A stretch of DNA of 64,000 nucleotides from Colwellia psychrerythraea (lineage in GTDB: Bacteria > Pseudomonadota > Gammaproteobacteria > Enterobacterales > Alteromonadaceae). The stretch is taken from assembly GCA_002163005.1 (NCBI GenBank), contig MAAF01000083.1, positions 62,001 through 126,000 on the forward strand, read 5' to 3'. Each line of letters starts with the position of its first letter. Within the stretch, counting starts at the first letter, position 1. The position numbers were made by a program, and so were the translations under genes. The notes below the pieces were generated by a model, which saw nothing but the letters and a program-made list of their open reading frames with translations, ran no database searches and was not told the DNA's origin. Below, piece after piece: positions 53,561 through 63,700 of this stretch.

Positions 53561-55542
53561 GATGCTTTCCTCTGAGTTTGACTACTTGTTGATGAAACAG
53601 CACTACCATCATTTTCAATTACCGTCGCAACTTTAAGTGTTGTTTGAATACGTGAACTACCACCATCTTGAAAGGTAATTACAGTATCAATATCAACCAT
53701 CTCTTTGTTGTCGTAAATAGAGTCAATGATGTCACCATATTTATCAGCAATAACCGTGCGTCGAACTTTACGTGTACGTGTTAATTCACCATCATCCGCA
53801 TCAAGCTCTTTATAAAGTAGAATAAACTTATTGATTTTTTGTGCGTCAGGTAAAGTCGCGTTAACTTTCTCTACTTCCTCATTAAGCTTTTGATAAACCT
53901 CAGGTAAAGAAGAGAGACTGGTGTAGTTAGTAAAACCTAAACCTTGTTGTTCTGCCCACTTAGAAACAATAGAGAAGCGAATACAAATAATGGCGCTTAA
54001 GTAAGGTTTGTCTTTACCTAAAATAACGGCTTCACCAATAAATGATGAGAATTTCAATTTGTTTTCAATATACTGTGGCGAGTACTGAATACCATTGCTG
54101 GTTTTAGCTAAATCTTTGATTCGGTCGATAATGACTAAGTGTCCTGAAGGTTTGAAATAACCCGCATCACCGGTATGCATCCAGCCATCAATAACATCTT
54201 CGTCATAGGCTTTTTGATTATCTAAATAACCGGTAAACATACCCACAGTTCTCGCGATAACCTCACCAACACCTTCTTTATCAGCGTTAATAACTTTTAC
54301 TTCAGCGGTATCAAAAGCAACACCAACACTGTCGTAATCAACGTCATTTTCTTTGTGAACTGTGTAAGCACCACATAACTCCGTTTGACCATAAAGTTGA
54401 CGTAGCGGAACACCAATAGTTTGGAAGAATCTAAAAGTATCAGGTCCCATAGCTGCACCACCGGTTGCCGCTGATTTTAAATTGGTGAAACCTAATCTAT
54501 CTTTTAAGGCATTCATCAATAAAAAGTCGGCAAATGCTGAACGCTTACCTTCTAATTGTGCTTTTTCAGAAAGGGTAAAAGCATAATCAAATAACTTTTG
54601 TTTAAGTGGCGTTGAATCCATCATACGCGCTTTGACGTCGGCTAAAATACCTTCCCAAACACGTGGTGCAAGTAAAACAAAGTTTGGTCCAATTTCACGT
54701 AAATCAGCCATCAGTGTTTCTTGACCTTCAACAAAATTGACTATTTGACGAGCAATTAACGCTTGGCCAACGGCATAAACTTGTTCCATGATCCATGGTA
54801 GAGGTAATACCGATACATAGTTATCGCCAGGCTGGCGAGGATCAGCACGTAAATATGAACTACAGTGCTTAACAAAATTACCACCACATAAAAAGGCTAT
54901 TTTAGGTTTTGAGGTTGTGCCTGACGTAGTACAGTAAATAGCAGTTTCATCAGCGTTAGTCGCATCAACATAAGTGTCATATAACTCAGGTGACATTTTT
55001 TCTATTGCTTGACCCTGCTTATATATTTCTTCAATGCTGATCAAACGCTTATCGTCATATTTACGCATCCCACGTGGATCGCAATAAACAATCAATTTTA
55101 CATCTGGAATGTCATCGCCTAACTCAAGCAACTTATCACACTGCTCTTCGTCTTCTGCGATAACAACCGTCGCGTTACTTTTATTAAGTAAGTAAACCAC
55201 TTCTTCATGTAAGGAATCTTGGAAAATACCGATGGAGTAACAACCCATGGAATGTGCGGCTACTTCACCCCAAACCCATTCTGGTCTGTTATCACCTAAT
55301 AAGGCGATAGCTTCTTTCGGGTTAACACCTAATTTTATTAGCGCTAATGATAACCACTTAACGCGATTGTTATAATCTAACCAGGTAAATTCGTTCCAAA
55401 TACCAAACTCTTTTTCACGCATGGCAATATCATTTGGCCAGCTTTTAGCATTTTGTCTCAGTATTTTTGGAAAAGTATCTAACTCCCCCATTTCAAAATC
55501 TTTACTTGTAGGTAATTGGTTTGCTGCTTGTAAGTTAGACAT
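53557..55542 (-). CDS. Long-chain acyl-CoA synthetase-like AMP-binding protein
   Basis: A 661-residue AMP-forming acyl-CoA ligase. The AMP-binding motif is YCTTSGTTSKPK, followed by YGQTELCG, the hinge GWMHTGDAGYF and IDRIKDLAKTSNG. Length fits the long FadD/ACSBG-like group rather than short-chain ligases. It overlaps LivH and LivG, so the ligase is built into the importer operon; this points to uptake of a carboxylic acid that is activated on entry. Substrate unknown. Confidence 0.92.
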   Translation of the reverse strand: MSNLQAANQLPTSKDFEMGELDTFPKILRQNAKSWPNDIAMREKEFGIWNEFTWLDYNNRVKWLSLALIKLGVNPKEAIALLGDNRPEWVWGEVAAHSMGCYSIGIFQDSLHEEVVYLLNKSNATVVIAEDEEQCDKLLELGDDIPDVKLIVYCDPRGMRKYDDKRLISIEEIYKQGQAIEKMSPELYDTYVDATNADETAIYCTTSGTTSKPKIAFLCGGNFVKHCSSYLRADPRQPGDNYVSVLPLPWIMEQVYAVGQALIARQIVNFVEGQETLMADLREIGPNFVLLAPRVWEGILADVKARMMDSTPLKQKLFDYAFTLSEKAQLEGKRSAFADFLLMNALKDRLGFTNLKSAATGGAAMGPDTFRFFQTIGVPLRQLYGQTELCGAYTVHKENDVDYDSVGVAFDTAEVKVINADKEGVGEVIARTVGMFTGYLDNQKAYDEDVIDGWMHTGDAGYFKPSGHLVIIDRIKDLAKTSNGIQYSPQYIENKLKFSSFIGEAVILGKDKPYLSAIICIRFSIVSKWAEQQGLGFTNYTSLSSLPEVYQKLNEEVEKVNATLPDAQKINKFILLYKELDADDGELTRTRKVRRTVIADKYGDIIDSIYDNKEMVDIDTVITFQDGGSSRIQTTLKVATVIENDGSAVSSTSSQTQRKAS

Positions 55543-56366
55543 TAGCTAGCCTCCCTCTCTTCAGTGGTATTAGTGGCTTCTTCTTCAATTTCATCATCTT
55601 CAATACCAAGATAAGCACGTTTAACATGTGGATCAGCCATCACTTCATCAGGTAAACCTGACATTAGCTTCTTACCAAAATCGAGCACCATTACTTGGTG
55701 TGAAATATCCATTACTACGCCCATGTCATGTTCGATCATCACTACCGTGATACCAAACTCTTCATTTAAATCGAGAATATAACGAGCCATATCTTCTTTT
55801 TCTTCTAAATTCATACCAGCCATAGGCTCATCAAGAAGAATTAATTTGGGCTTTAATGCCATTGCACGTGCTAGCTCAACTCGCTTACGTAGACCATAAG
55901 ACAAGGTGCCAGCAACAGATTTTCTGATATGAGAAATTTCTAAAAAGTCGATAATTTCTTCACAGTAACGACGGTGAGCAAGCTCTTCTTTTTGTGCAGG
56001 TGATGCCCAATATAAAGGCCCTGTTAACCAGTTGTTTTTCAATAGGTGATGACGGCCAACCATGATGTTGTCTAAAACTGACATGTGACCAAACAAGGCT
56101 AAATTTTGAAAGGTACGGCCCATTCCAAGATCTGCTCTGTCATTTGGACGTAAATCAGTGACAATTTTGTCATTGAAAATAACGTTTCCAGAATTAGGTT
56201 GATACCGTCCAGAGATACAGTTAAGCATGGAGGTTTTACCAGCGCCGTTAGGACCGATAATGGAAAATACAGAGCCACGGGGAACTTCAAAGCTAACGTC
56301 GGTTAGTGCTTTTACGCCACCGAACGCTAATGAAACGTTCTCTACTTTGAGTATTGACTCAGTCAT
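55542..56366 (-). CDS. Branched-chain-type ABC transporter ATPase (LivG-like)
   Basis: A 274-residue ATPase with Walker A IIGPNGAGKTS, the signature LSYGLRKRVELARA, Walker B LILLDEPMAGMN and the longer LivG-type insertion FGHMSVLDNIMVGRHHL. ATG 56366 is chosen because GGAGTGTGAGT provides the ribosome site; the longer frame begins in non-coding sequence. First gene of the leftward transport operon; its stop overlaps the ligase start by one base. Confidence 0.92.
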   Translation of the reverse strand: MTESILKVENVSLAFGGVKALTDVSFEVPRGSVFSIIGPNGAGKTSMLNCISGRYQPNSGNVIFNDKIVTDLRPNDRADLGMGRTFQNLALFGHMSVLDNIMVGRHHLLKNNWLTGPLYWASPAQKEELAHRRYCEEIIDFLEISHIRKSVAGTLSYGLRKRVELARAMALKPKLILLDEPMAGMNLEEKEDMARYILDLNEEFGITVVMIEHDMGVVMDISHQVMVLDFGKKLMSGLPDEVMADPHVKRAYLGIEDDEIEEEATNTTEEREAS

Positions 56367-56495
56367 ACTCACACTCCTCAATTGATAAAAAATATATGCG
56401 TTTTTACACGCTTGAAACATCAAGACAATCTGCTGTCTAATAAGCTATATCCATATAGCGTCTGTCACTGCGAGATACTTTATATGTTGTATCTA

Positions 56496-56522
56496 AAAAA
56501 AGAGGGGGAACACTTCCCCCTC
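56496..56522 (-). terminator. Rho-independent terminator after the porin gene
   Basis: On the minus strand GAGGGGGAA and TTCCCCCTC form a 9-bp stem with a T run, about 48 bp after the porin stop. It separates the porin transcript from the transport operon. Confidence 0.85.
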
Positions 56523-56569
56523 AAAAACGTAACAACAAAATGGGAGTTGTCACGTGTACTAAGATAAAA

Positions 56570-57625
56570 CTAAAGTACGTACTTCATTGTTACTTGTGCA
56601 TAGTTTGAATCTGCATCTAAGTTGTCCTGTCTGTACTGACCTACTTCAACACCTACCGCTAATTGCTTAGTTAGATTTTCAAATAAGTTAATACTCCATT
56701 GGCTACTCTCAGCACCTGAGTAATCAGCTTCAGCTGCACCGTAAAGCACAGTAGATCTTAATGTTTCTGTCCAGTAATGACGGTATGCAGCAAGATAAGC
56801 GGTGGTATCTTCAACTTTTTCAATACCTGCACCATCAGTATTGATATCTTTAGTGAAAGCAACGCCAACATAACGACCTACTTCACCTTGGTGAAATTGA
56901 AATCTAAAATCATCTTTACCAATGGTTTTAATACGACCTGCAATTGAACCGCCAATGGCTGTTTCAGAATTACCCGAATTGGTATTTAGTTGACGACCTA
57001 AAGCTGAGAATGAAACAGAACCCCAGTCACCTTTTAAGTTATAACGCGCGACCACATCTGGAACGCTGTCATTTGCGGTATCACCACCCCAAGTTTCAGG
57101 ATTCTCAAGTGAGAATTGGAAATCGCCCATGGTGTAGCGAACTTGACCTTGACGAATGAACACTAAGCCCTGTGTTGCACCAGCAAAATCTGCTGATTCA
57201 GGGATAGCGCTAGTATTCATAAAGGTTGACCACGTTTGTCCTGCTAGCACGTTTTTATATTTGATAAAAGCATGACGAATACGAGGATGAGCAGAGTTTG
57301 AAACGATTTCGTTACCGCCGCCGCCCCAAAAATCCATCTCAATAAAACCCATGACTTCGCCATGGTTGTACTTCATATTGAAACGAGTTTCATTGGCAAA
57401 AATATTAAATTGTGAAGCATCTTCAGCAAGTTTAGTGCCCGAACCAATCCAGAAAGGCTTATAGCCAACATTACCATCAACATAGCGGGCATCAACTTTG
57501 ATATATCCACCGAAAGATATTTTATCTTCGTCTGATATTTTAATTTCGTAACCAGCATTTGCTGCGCTAGCAGCTACAAGTAAAGGTGAGGCGAGTAGTA
57601 GTCTTTTAAATTTATTGCTAACCAT
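56570..57625 (-). CDS. DcaP-like outer-membrane porin
   Basis: A 351-residue porin with a signal peptide (LLLASPLLVAASAANAG, cut near 25) and a beta-barrel sequence from KISFGGYIKVDARYVDGN to the end. The NIFANETRFNMKYNHGEVMGFIEMDFWGGGGN segment fits the DcaP family of trimeric diffusion porins for dicarboxylates and other anions. The position next to the importer operon fits outer-membrane entry of the same compound. Ends in Leu, less typical than Phe. Confidence 0.85.
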   Translation of the reverse strand: MVSNKFKRLLLASPLLVAASAANAGYEIKISDEDKISFGGYIKVDARYVDGNVGYKPFWIGSGTKLAEDASQFNIFANETRFNMKYNHGEVMGFIEMDFWGGGGNEIVSNSAHPRIRHAFIKYKNVLAGQTWSTFMNTSAIPESADFAGATQGLVFIRQGQVRYTMGDFQFSLENPETWGGDTANDSVPDVVARYNLKGDWGSVSFSALGRQLNTNSGNSETAIGGSIAGRIKTIGKDDFRFQFHQGEVGRYVGVAFTKDINTDGAGIEKVEDTTAYLAAYRHYWTETLRSTVLYGAAEADYSGAESSQWSINLFENLTKQLAVGVEVGQYRQDNLDADSNYAQVTMKYVL

Positions 57626-57763
57626 TGCTATTTCCCTTGTTATATTTGTTATTTTATTTGAACTTATTATGTGTGTTTTATGTCAACCGAACTCATATTT
57701 ACCTAATCATCATAAGCCAGTACAAAAATGTAACAATCGGAAATAAGACTTAGCACCTAGCAC

Positions 57764-57817
57764 CTAGTCCTTTGGTCGTAGGAAATAATTCATTCAAAGA
57801 CTAGTCCTTAAGTCTTA
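57764..57817. promoter_or_regulatory. Paired direct repeats upstream of the CrbS-like gene
   Basis: CTAGTCCTTTGGTCGTA (57764-57780) and CTAGTCCTTAAGTCTTA (57801-57817) match at 14 of 17 positions with 37-bp spacing, in the 262-bp gap between the divergent porin and kinase genes. They are good candidates for binding of a LuxR-type regulator such as the CrbR-like protein. Confidence 0.45.
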
Positions 57818-57887
57818 GAAATATAGAGGTTTTTATTTAAAGAAATATGTTAAATTTAAAAGGTGATAGTTAGGTAGGTTTAATATT

Positions 57888-60800
57888 ATGTTTGCGAATT
57901 GGTTGCTGGTTAGCGTTAGTATTGGCTATATAGGTCTGTTGTTTCTTATTGCTCATCTAGGAGGGAAATATCGTAATAAGCTAGAAGCAAAACAACAAAC
58001 AGTTATCTATGCCTTATCTTTAGGTGTTTATTGTACTTCCTGGGGGTTTTTAGGTACGACAGCACAAGCCGCTAATCACTCTTTTACTTTCCTGTCGGTT
58101 TATTTAGCGCCCATTGTACTGTTTGTTTTTGCTTGGCCTTTCATTCAAAGAATTATAAAAACCAGTTTAAAACTCAAGATAACCTCTATTGCCGATCTGT
58201 TATCAGCGCGCTTTGGTAAATCGCAAACCTTAGCAATTGTTATTACCTTAGTCGCTTTAATAGGTACCATGCCCTATATAGCACTGCAGCTAAAAGCGAT
58301 TGTTAATTCCTATCAAATATTACAAGAAACTCAAGATCTACCTGTTTGGCAAATAGGCCTAGTGGTTAGCATCATCCTCGCAGTTTTCACTATTATTTTT
58401 GGCATTAGAACGATAGACATAACCGAGCGTCACCCCGGCGTAATGATAGCAATAGCCTTTGAATCGCTGGTGAAGTTAATTGCCTTTCTTTTAGTTGGTT
58501 TATTCGTCAGTTTTATTATTTATGACTCACCTATGGATATTTGGGAATTATCAAAAGATCAGTTTGATATTAATAAACAGTTTGAGTTTAGTAACCTTTT
58601 TGGTTTGTTTGGCATGTTAATCATCGTCATGTCTGCTTTCTTATGTTTGCCAAGACAATTTCAAGTGATGTTTGTTGAAATAAAAGATAAAAAAACAAGC
58701 GGTATGGCAAGGTGGGTTTTACCGGTTTATTTACTTATTTTTGGTTTTTTTGCCGCTGTACTCGGCTTAGCTGGCAATTTAAATTATGGTAGTTCTCTTG
58801 CCGCAGATGCTTATGTACTATTCTTACCTGCTTTGGATGGCCAAGTGTGGTTATCTTTATTTGCCTTTTTAGGCGCTGTTTCAGCCGCAAGTTCCATGGT
58901 TATTGTTTCAACTATTGCTCTTAGTACCATGCTCAGTAATGAGATTGTGTTTCCGGTAATGTTTAACTTTTCACGTAAAAAGCAGCAAGATTTTAATCAC
59001 TTTCAATTACAGTTATTGTTTATCCGTAAAACACTGGTATTACTGGTTATCTTTCTCAGTTATGGCTTGTTATTGGTATCACCTCCTGATGCATTATCAT
59101 CATTAGGTGAAGTCGCTTTTGGCGCAATAGCACAAATAGGTCCCGCTTTGTTTGTCGCATTTTATTGGCGTAAAGCAACACTGGCGGGTGTGCTTGCTGG
59201 GATAATTTGTGGCTTTACTATTTGGACGGTATTTAATCTACTACCTCAGTTAGGCATATATGCTCACCCTTTAGAAAACACAGACTTACCTAAAACGACC
59301 GTAGTAACCCTTATTGGCTTGCTCATTAATGTTATCGCGCTATGGCTTGTTTCTTTAGGCACAAGACAAAGTATTCGAGAGCAAATGCAAAGTGAATTTT
59401 TCTATAAAGACAGAAAAAAAATTCAGTGGAGTTTACCCACTCAACCCAAAGTAGACATTGTCGAGTTAGAGCTTTTAGTAGCTAGGTTTATAGGTGAAGA
59501 AAAAGCGAACAACTGTTTTGAACAGTTTCATGCCATGAATCAGACTAAGGACAACAAAAAGTTTAATGAAGCGATATTATTTCATGCAGAAAACACCCTT
59601 GCCCGTGTCTTAGGCTCTGCCTCTGCAAAGTTGGTCACGTCTCTAGCGATTAGTAGCCGCGGCATGGCCTTTGATCAGGTCGCTAAATTAGTAGAAGATA
59701 ACTCCACTCAGCAATTAGAATTTAGTCGCACGGTCTTACAAAGTGCTATTGAAAATGTGAGCGAAGGTATTTCAGTTATCGATAGCGAACTAAAGTTAGT
59801 TGCCTGGAACAAACAATACTTAGACATTTTTAGCTACCCTGAGGAATTCATTTATATTGGCTGTCCGATCAGTCAATTGATACATTTCAATTTAAGTCAG
59901 CAAGGTTATTTTGCTAAAGATATTGATTTACAAGTTAAAAAGCGTATTCAGTACATTATGAAAGGAAGTCGCCACAACACTGAATATAAGCTAAAAAATG
60001 GTAAAAATATTCGTATAGAAGGCAGCCCTATTCCCGGTGGTGGTTTTGTGATGATTTTCTCTGATATTACTCAATATCGTCATACCGAAGAGGTATTGAA
60101 AGAAGAAAATACGGATCTCGAATCAAGGGTACAGTATCGTACTGCCGAGCTTGAACAGGCCAACAAAGAGTTGGCGCTTGCTAACCATGAACTAATACAA
60201 GCACAAGCTAAAGCAGAACAAGCGCATGTAAAGAAAAGTCAGTATCTAAAAGCGTGTAGCCATGATTTATTACAACCACTATCAGCCGCAAGATTATTTT
60301 CCTCTGCAATAGCTTTAAGCCCAAGAGTAACCAATGAAGAACGGGAACAAATCAGAAAAATAGATAACTCTTTAGAAATAGCGAATAGTTTGTTGCTTGA
60401 CCTCAATGAAATAGCGCGTATTGAAAGTGGCAATATCACGCCAACTATTGAGCCAATTGAAATTAAAGAACTTTTCACTATGTTAGCCAATGAATTTAAT
60501 GCGCTCACAGATGAATATCAAGTAGACTTTCATTGTAAAATGAGCAAAATTTACGTGGCAAGTGACATCACTTTACTGGCAAGGATTGTACAAAACTTTC
60601 TCAGTAATGCCTTCCGTTATGCCCATAAATGTGACAAAAAAAACCAGAGTAAAGTATTGTTGGGTTGTCGAAGACAAGGTAATGAAATATCTATCCAAGT
60701 TTTTGACAACGGTCCTGGCATTCCAAAAGACAAACAACAGCAAGTTTTTGATCAGTTTACGCAATTAAACAACAGCAATGTTATGGGCCCTAAAGGACTT

Positions 60801-61442
60801 GGTTTAGGGCTAAATATTGCCCAAAGTTTGGCAAACATTCTTGAACATAAAATTGATTTAAAATCGAAACCGGGTCATGGGTGTTTGTTTAGTGTTAATG
60901 CACCGATAACTCAAGCACCTAGAGCAAAAGAGTCCATATTGCCCCCTGCGAGTATGAGTTTACATGGTGTTGGCGTATTGTGTATCGACAATGAGCCCGC
61001 AATACTTGATGGCATGTCTAAGTTATTAAGTGCATGGCAATGTCAGGTTTTCACCGCTATTGACGCCCAACAAGCCAGAGAGCTTTATGCAAAACACGAA
61101 GATGAGATTGATATTTTGCTTGTCGATTATCAACTAGACGGTTGCCAAGACGATAACATTGTTATGGCTTCTGATATGCTGAGCAGTGAGAGAAATAATA
61201 GTTTATCTTCAACTGAACCCGTCAATGGAATAGAACTGATTAAACAATTAAGGGCAATGAGTCCCTATGCACTACCTGCCATTCTTATCACCGCAACGAC
61301 AGGTGAAAACCTGATGGCATTAACTAAACAGCATAATATTGGCTATTTACGTAAAATAATCAAACCGCTTGCATTACGTTCTTTAATGAGCGCATTACTC
61401 ACTGAAGAACTAGCAAAGAATTACTCTCAAAATTCGATATAA
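57888..61442 (+). CDS. CrbS-like sodium/solute symporter-hybrid histidine kinase
   Basis: A 1184-residue sensor. Residues 1-490 form a sodium:solute symporter-type domain of about 13 helices (YALSLGVYCTSWGFLGTTAQAA). A PAS domain follows (about 625-730, VSEGISVIDSELKLVAWNKQY), then a coiled coil, HisKA with the phosphoacceptor in CSHDLLQPL (His792), HATPase (DNGPGIPKD, GLGLGL) and a C-terminal receiver (VDYQLDG, Asp1080). This domain set is that of CrbS, which with CrbR controls acetyl-CoA synthetase and acetate use in Vibrio, Pseudomonas and Shewanella. The receiver at the C-terminus makes it hybrid. Substrate sensed is unknown. Confidence 0.9.
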   Translation: MFANWLLVSVSIGYIGLLFLIAHLGGKYRNKLEAKQQTVIYALSLGVYCTSWGFLGTTAQAANHSFTFLSVYLAPIVLFVFAWPFIQRIIKTSLKLKITSIADLLSARFGKSQTLAIVITLVALIGTMPYIALQLKAIVNSYQILQETQDLPVWQIGLVVSIILAVFTIIFGIRTIDITERHPGVMIAIAFESLVKLIAFLLVGLFVSFIIYDSPMDIWELSKDQFDINKQFEFSNLFGLFGMLIIVMSAFLCLPRQFQVMFVEIKDKKTSGMARWVLPVYLLIFGFFAAVLGLAGNLNYGSSLAADAYVLFLPALDGQVWLSLFAFLGAVSAASSMVIVSTIALSTMLSNEIVFPVMFNFSRKKQQDFNHFQLQLLFIRKTLVLLVIFLSYGLLLVSPPDALSSLGEVAFGAIAQIGPALFVAFYWRKATLAGVLAGIICGFTIWTVFNLLPQLGIYAHPLENTDLPKTTVVTLIGLLINVIALWLVSLGTRQSIREQMQSEFFYKDRKKIQWSLPTQPKVDIVELELLVARFIGEEKANNCFEQFHAMNQTKDNKKFNEAILFHAENTLARVLGSASAKLVTSLAISSRGMAFDQVAKLVEDNSTQQLEFSRTVLQSAIENVSEGISVIDSELKLVAWNKQYLDIFSYPEEFIYIGCPISQLIHFNLSQQGYFAKDIDLQVKKRIQYIMKGSRHNTEYKLKNGKNIRIEGSPIPGGGFVMIFSDITQYRHTEEVLKEENTDLESRVQYRTAELEQANKELALANHELIQAQAKAEQAHVKKSQYLKACSHDLLQPLSAARLFSSAIALSPRVTNEEREQIRKIDNSLEIANSLLLDLNEIARIESGNITPTIEPIEIKELFTMLANEFNALTDEYQVDFHCKMSKIYVASDITLLARIVQNFLSNAFRYAHKCDKKNQSKVLLGCRRQGNEISIQVFDNGPGIPKDKQQQVFDQFTQLNNSNVMGPKGLGLGLNIAQSLANILEHKIDLKSKPGHGCLFSVNAPITQAPRAKESILPPASMSLHGVGVLCIDNEPAILDGMSKLLSAWQCQVFTAIDAQQARELYAKHEDEIDILLVDYQLDGCQDDNIVMASDMLSSERNNSLSSTEPVNGIELIKQLRAMSPYALPAILITATTGENLMALTKQHNIGYLRKIIKPLALRSLMSALLTEELAKNYSQNSI

Positions 61443-61482
61443 AAAACCCGTTACCAATCGAGTTTTCTGACTGGTAACGGGT
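61441..61482. terminator. Shared terminator between the kinase and regulator genes
   Basis: ACCCGTTACCA and TGGTAACGGGT form a perfect 11-bp stem between the convergent genes, with a T run on the minus strand for the regulator transcript. Confidence 0.8.
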
Positions 61483-61506
61483 ATATGATTAGAGGTTTGC
61501 GGTTGG

Positions 61507-62157
61507 TTATTGACCAAAAGTGCTTTGATTTAATTGCAATTCATTTAAAGTGATGACCGCTTGAGTTCGGTTTCGTACGCCTAACTTTAAAAAAATAATG
61601 CTCGCATGACTCTTAATGGTAGATTCTGATGTACCGAGTTGAGACGCTATTTGCTTGTTAAGTAAACCATCAGCAAACATCAATAAAATTTCATGTTGCT
61701 TAGGGGTTAAAGACGCAATTTTGTCATCAATATTATTGACTTTTTCATTAGGATTAAACTCACCGTCAGGTGTCCATAATGTGCCATTAAGAACTTCTTT
61801 TATGGCAACAAGCATTTTAGGCACAGGCGTCGATTTAGGAATAAAACCAGCAGCACCAAAGCTCATCGCTTTATGAATAGTTTCTTTGTCTTCAAAGCCG
61901 GAAATAACCACAATACCTAAGTCAGGGTGTGAGCGTCTAATACTAATTAAACTGTTAAAACCATGTGCCCCTGGTATATCTAAATCAAGCAAGAGTAAAT
62001 CAGCTTTTTCTTCACTTTGTAAATGTAGCTCAAGCTCAGGAATATTTTGCGCATCAACAATCACAGCACTAGTGAAGTGAGATTTTAATGTGATGGTTAA
62101 TGCTTGACGAAATAGAGGATGATCGTCAGCCAATATTATTTTCATGTTATCGAACAT
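61507..62157 (-). CDS. CrbR-like LuxR-family response regulator
   Basis: A response regulator of about 216 residues with an N-terminal receiver (IILADDHPLFRQALT, phospho-Asp in LLLLDLDIPG) and a C-terminal LuxR-type HTH (LTPKQHEILLMFADGLLNKQIASQLGTSESTIKSH). The likely partner is the adjacent convergent hybrid kinase. The start is uncertain: ATG 62169 (AAGG directly abutting), 62157 or 62145; 62157 is used for its better spacing to GGATGGA. In other bacteria the CrbR regulon includes acs and acetate-uptake genes. Confidence 0.9.
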   Translation of the reverse strand: MFDNMKIILADDHPLFRQALTITLKSHFTSAVIVDAQNIPELELHLQSEEKADLLLLDLDIPGAHGFNSLISIRRSHPDLGIVVISGFEDKETIHKAMSFGAAGFIPKSTPVPKMLVAIKEVLNGTLWTPDGEFNPNEKVNNIDDKIASLTPKQHEILLMFADGLLNKQIASQLGTSESTIKSHASIIFLKLGVRNRTQAVITLNELQLNQSTFGQ

Positions 62158-62381
62158 AATTAAATCCATCCTTCAGTCGACTCTGATTATTATAATATCG
62201 ACTGTTTTTTATTAAATGAAAACTTTTACTATTACAAACACAATAACAAAGTCTGTATGAAGCTGCTAGGGAGATTTCGAATTTATCTTCGATGTGTTGA
62301 CAATAAAATAGCAGTATTGTGTGTAATTATTCATGGTATTTCAGCAGGTATTACGCAAGAAAATAGTTAATATAATCGATG

Positions 62382-63299
62382 CTATTCTTGTGGATTTAAC
62401 AAATCGGCATGGTCTACTACCAATTGTTTTAAGTATTGCCAAACAGTATTTACATGTGACAATCGTTTACTCTCGGGATGAGTAACCAACCAGAAACTTC
62501 TACTAATACTAATTTCTTGGCTATGAAGCTTAATAAGATTTTTATCTTGGTCGGCAAGAAAACAGGGAAGAATTCCAATACCTAAACCACTTTTAATAGC
62601 AAAATATTGGCTGATAATACTGGTGCTACTAAAATTTGCTTTTAACTCGCCAGCTAAGTAACGCTCTAACTCTTTTATATAAGAGAGCTGGTCGGTAAAT
62701 ATTAGATTATCTACGTAAGTAACCCACTTATGTTGTGCTAAATTATCAAGGGTTATGCCATGCGGGTATTGTTTTAAATTATGGTCTAAATAATCCTGAT
62801 GTACATAAAGCTGTAATTTATAATCGCAAAGTTTTGACACTATCATCGAGGTACTTTTGGGGCGCTCGACCGCAATAGCGATGTCCGCTTCATTTCTACT
62901 GATTTTTACATAACGTGAAAAAAGTAATAAATGTACATCAATGTTGGGATGTTGTTGTTGTAATGTCAAAAGGTTAGGTGAAACAAAAAAGTTACCTAAC
63001 GCTTCGGTCACGCCAATACGAACTAAGCCACAATTTTCTTCATTGTTATTATGGATGTTAGATAGCGCGTGTTGTGCATCCTGCTCCATTTTACAGGCGG
63101 ATTTGAGTAACATTTCGCCATCCGGCGTCAATACATGACCGTCTTGGGTTCGATCAAATAGTTTTGTCGCTATACTTTCTTCTAATTTATGCAAACGCCT
63201 AGACACAGTAGAAGCATCCATCGTTAAGCGTTTAGCCGCTGTTGATAGTCGCTCGGCACGAGCAACTTCAAGAAATATTTTAATATCGTCCCAATTCAT
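62382..63299 (-). CDS. LysR-family transcriptional regulator
   Basis: A 305-residue regulator with the N-terminal winged helix (FLEVARAERLSTAAKRLTMDASTVSRRLHKLEESIATKLFDRTQDG) and a periplasmic-binding-type effector domain. It diverges from the methylmalonate-semialdehyde dehydrogenase gene across about 400 bp that includes a TATACCCG repeat, so it probably controls that gene or its operon. Confidence 0.92.
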   Translation of the reverse strand: MNWDDIKIFLEVARAERLSTAAKRLTMDASTVSRRLHKLEESIATKLFDRTQDGHVLTPDGEMLLKSACKMEQDAQHALSNIHNNNEENCGLVRIGVTEALGNFFVSPNLLTLQQQHPNIDVHLLLFSRYVKISRNEADIAIAVERPKSTSMIVSKLCDYKLQLYVHQDYLDHNLKQYPHGITLDNLAQHKWVTYVDNLIFTDQLSYIKELERYLAGELKANFSSTSIISQYFAIKSGLGIGILPCFLADQDKNLIKLHSQEISISRSFWLVTHPESKRLSHVNTVWQYLKQLVVDHADLLNPQE

Positions 63300-63395
63300 C
63301 TACTTAGTCTACTCTTTCTGAAACGCCATTGCAAAAACGCAAAGCGCGTTGCACTTATGTTTATTGTGACAAGATTCAGAAAGGCCTATCTTGAC

Positions 63396-63659
63396 TATAC
63401 CCGTTACCATTCAAAGTGCAGGATTTCAGTGGGAATTAAAATGACTTTAGGCAAGATAATTAATTTAAGTATAGTCATTCTATATTTCGATTAGTTAACG
63501 CAGCCTAAAGTGATTTTAAACCCATCGAAGAAGCGCTTGAGCAACATCACTCCATCGTTGCTGTGATTTACAATGGAATAACCATTATTTCATCACAGCG
63601 TCTTGAATTGAAATTGCTCAAGCACTCTGAAACTTGCATCTTGATTGGTAATGGGTATA
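63396..63659. repeat. Intergenic repeat with TATACCCG...GGGTATA ends, copy 3
   Basis: A 264-bp element with ends TATACCCGTTACCATTCAA and TTGGTAATGGGTATA. The interior shares AATAACCATTATTTCATCAC with a relic near 30245-30290. It sits in the promoter gap between the LysR and mmsA genes. Confidence 0.7.
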
Positions 63660-63700
63660 CAGAGTTTTTAATCTTTCCAATATTTATTATAGAGGTTGCT

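Noticed and set aside
56382-56567. 61-codon frame right of LivG
   Set aside because: It overlaps the terminator and intergenic region, with no ribosome site or protein features.
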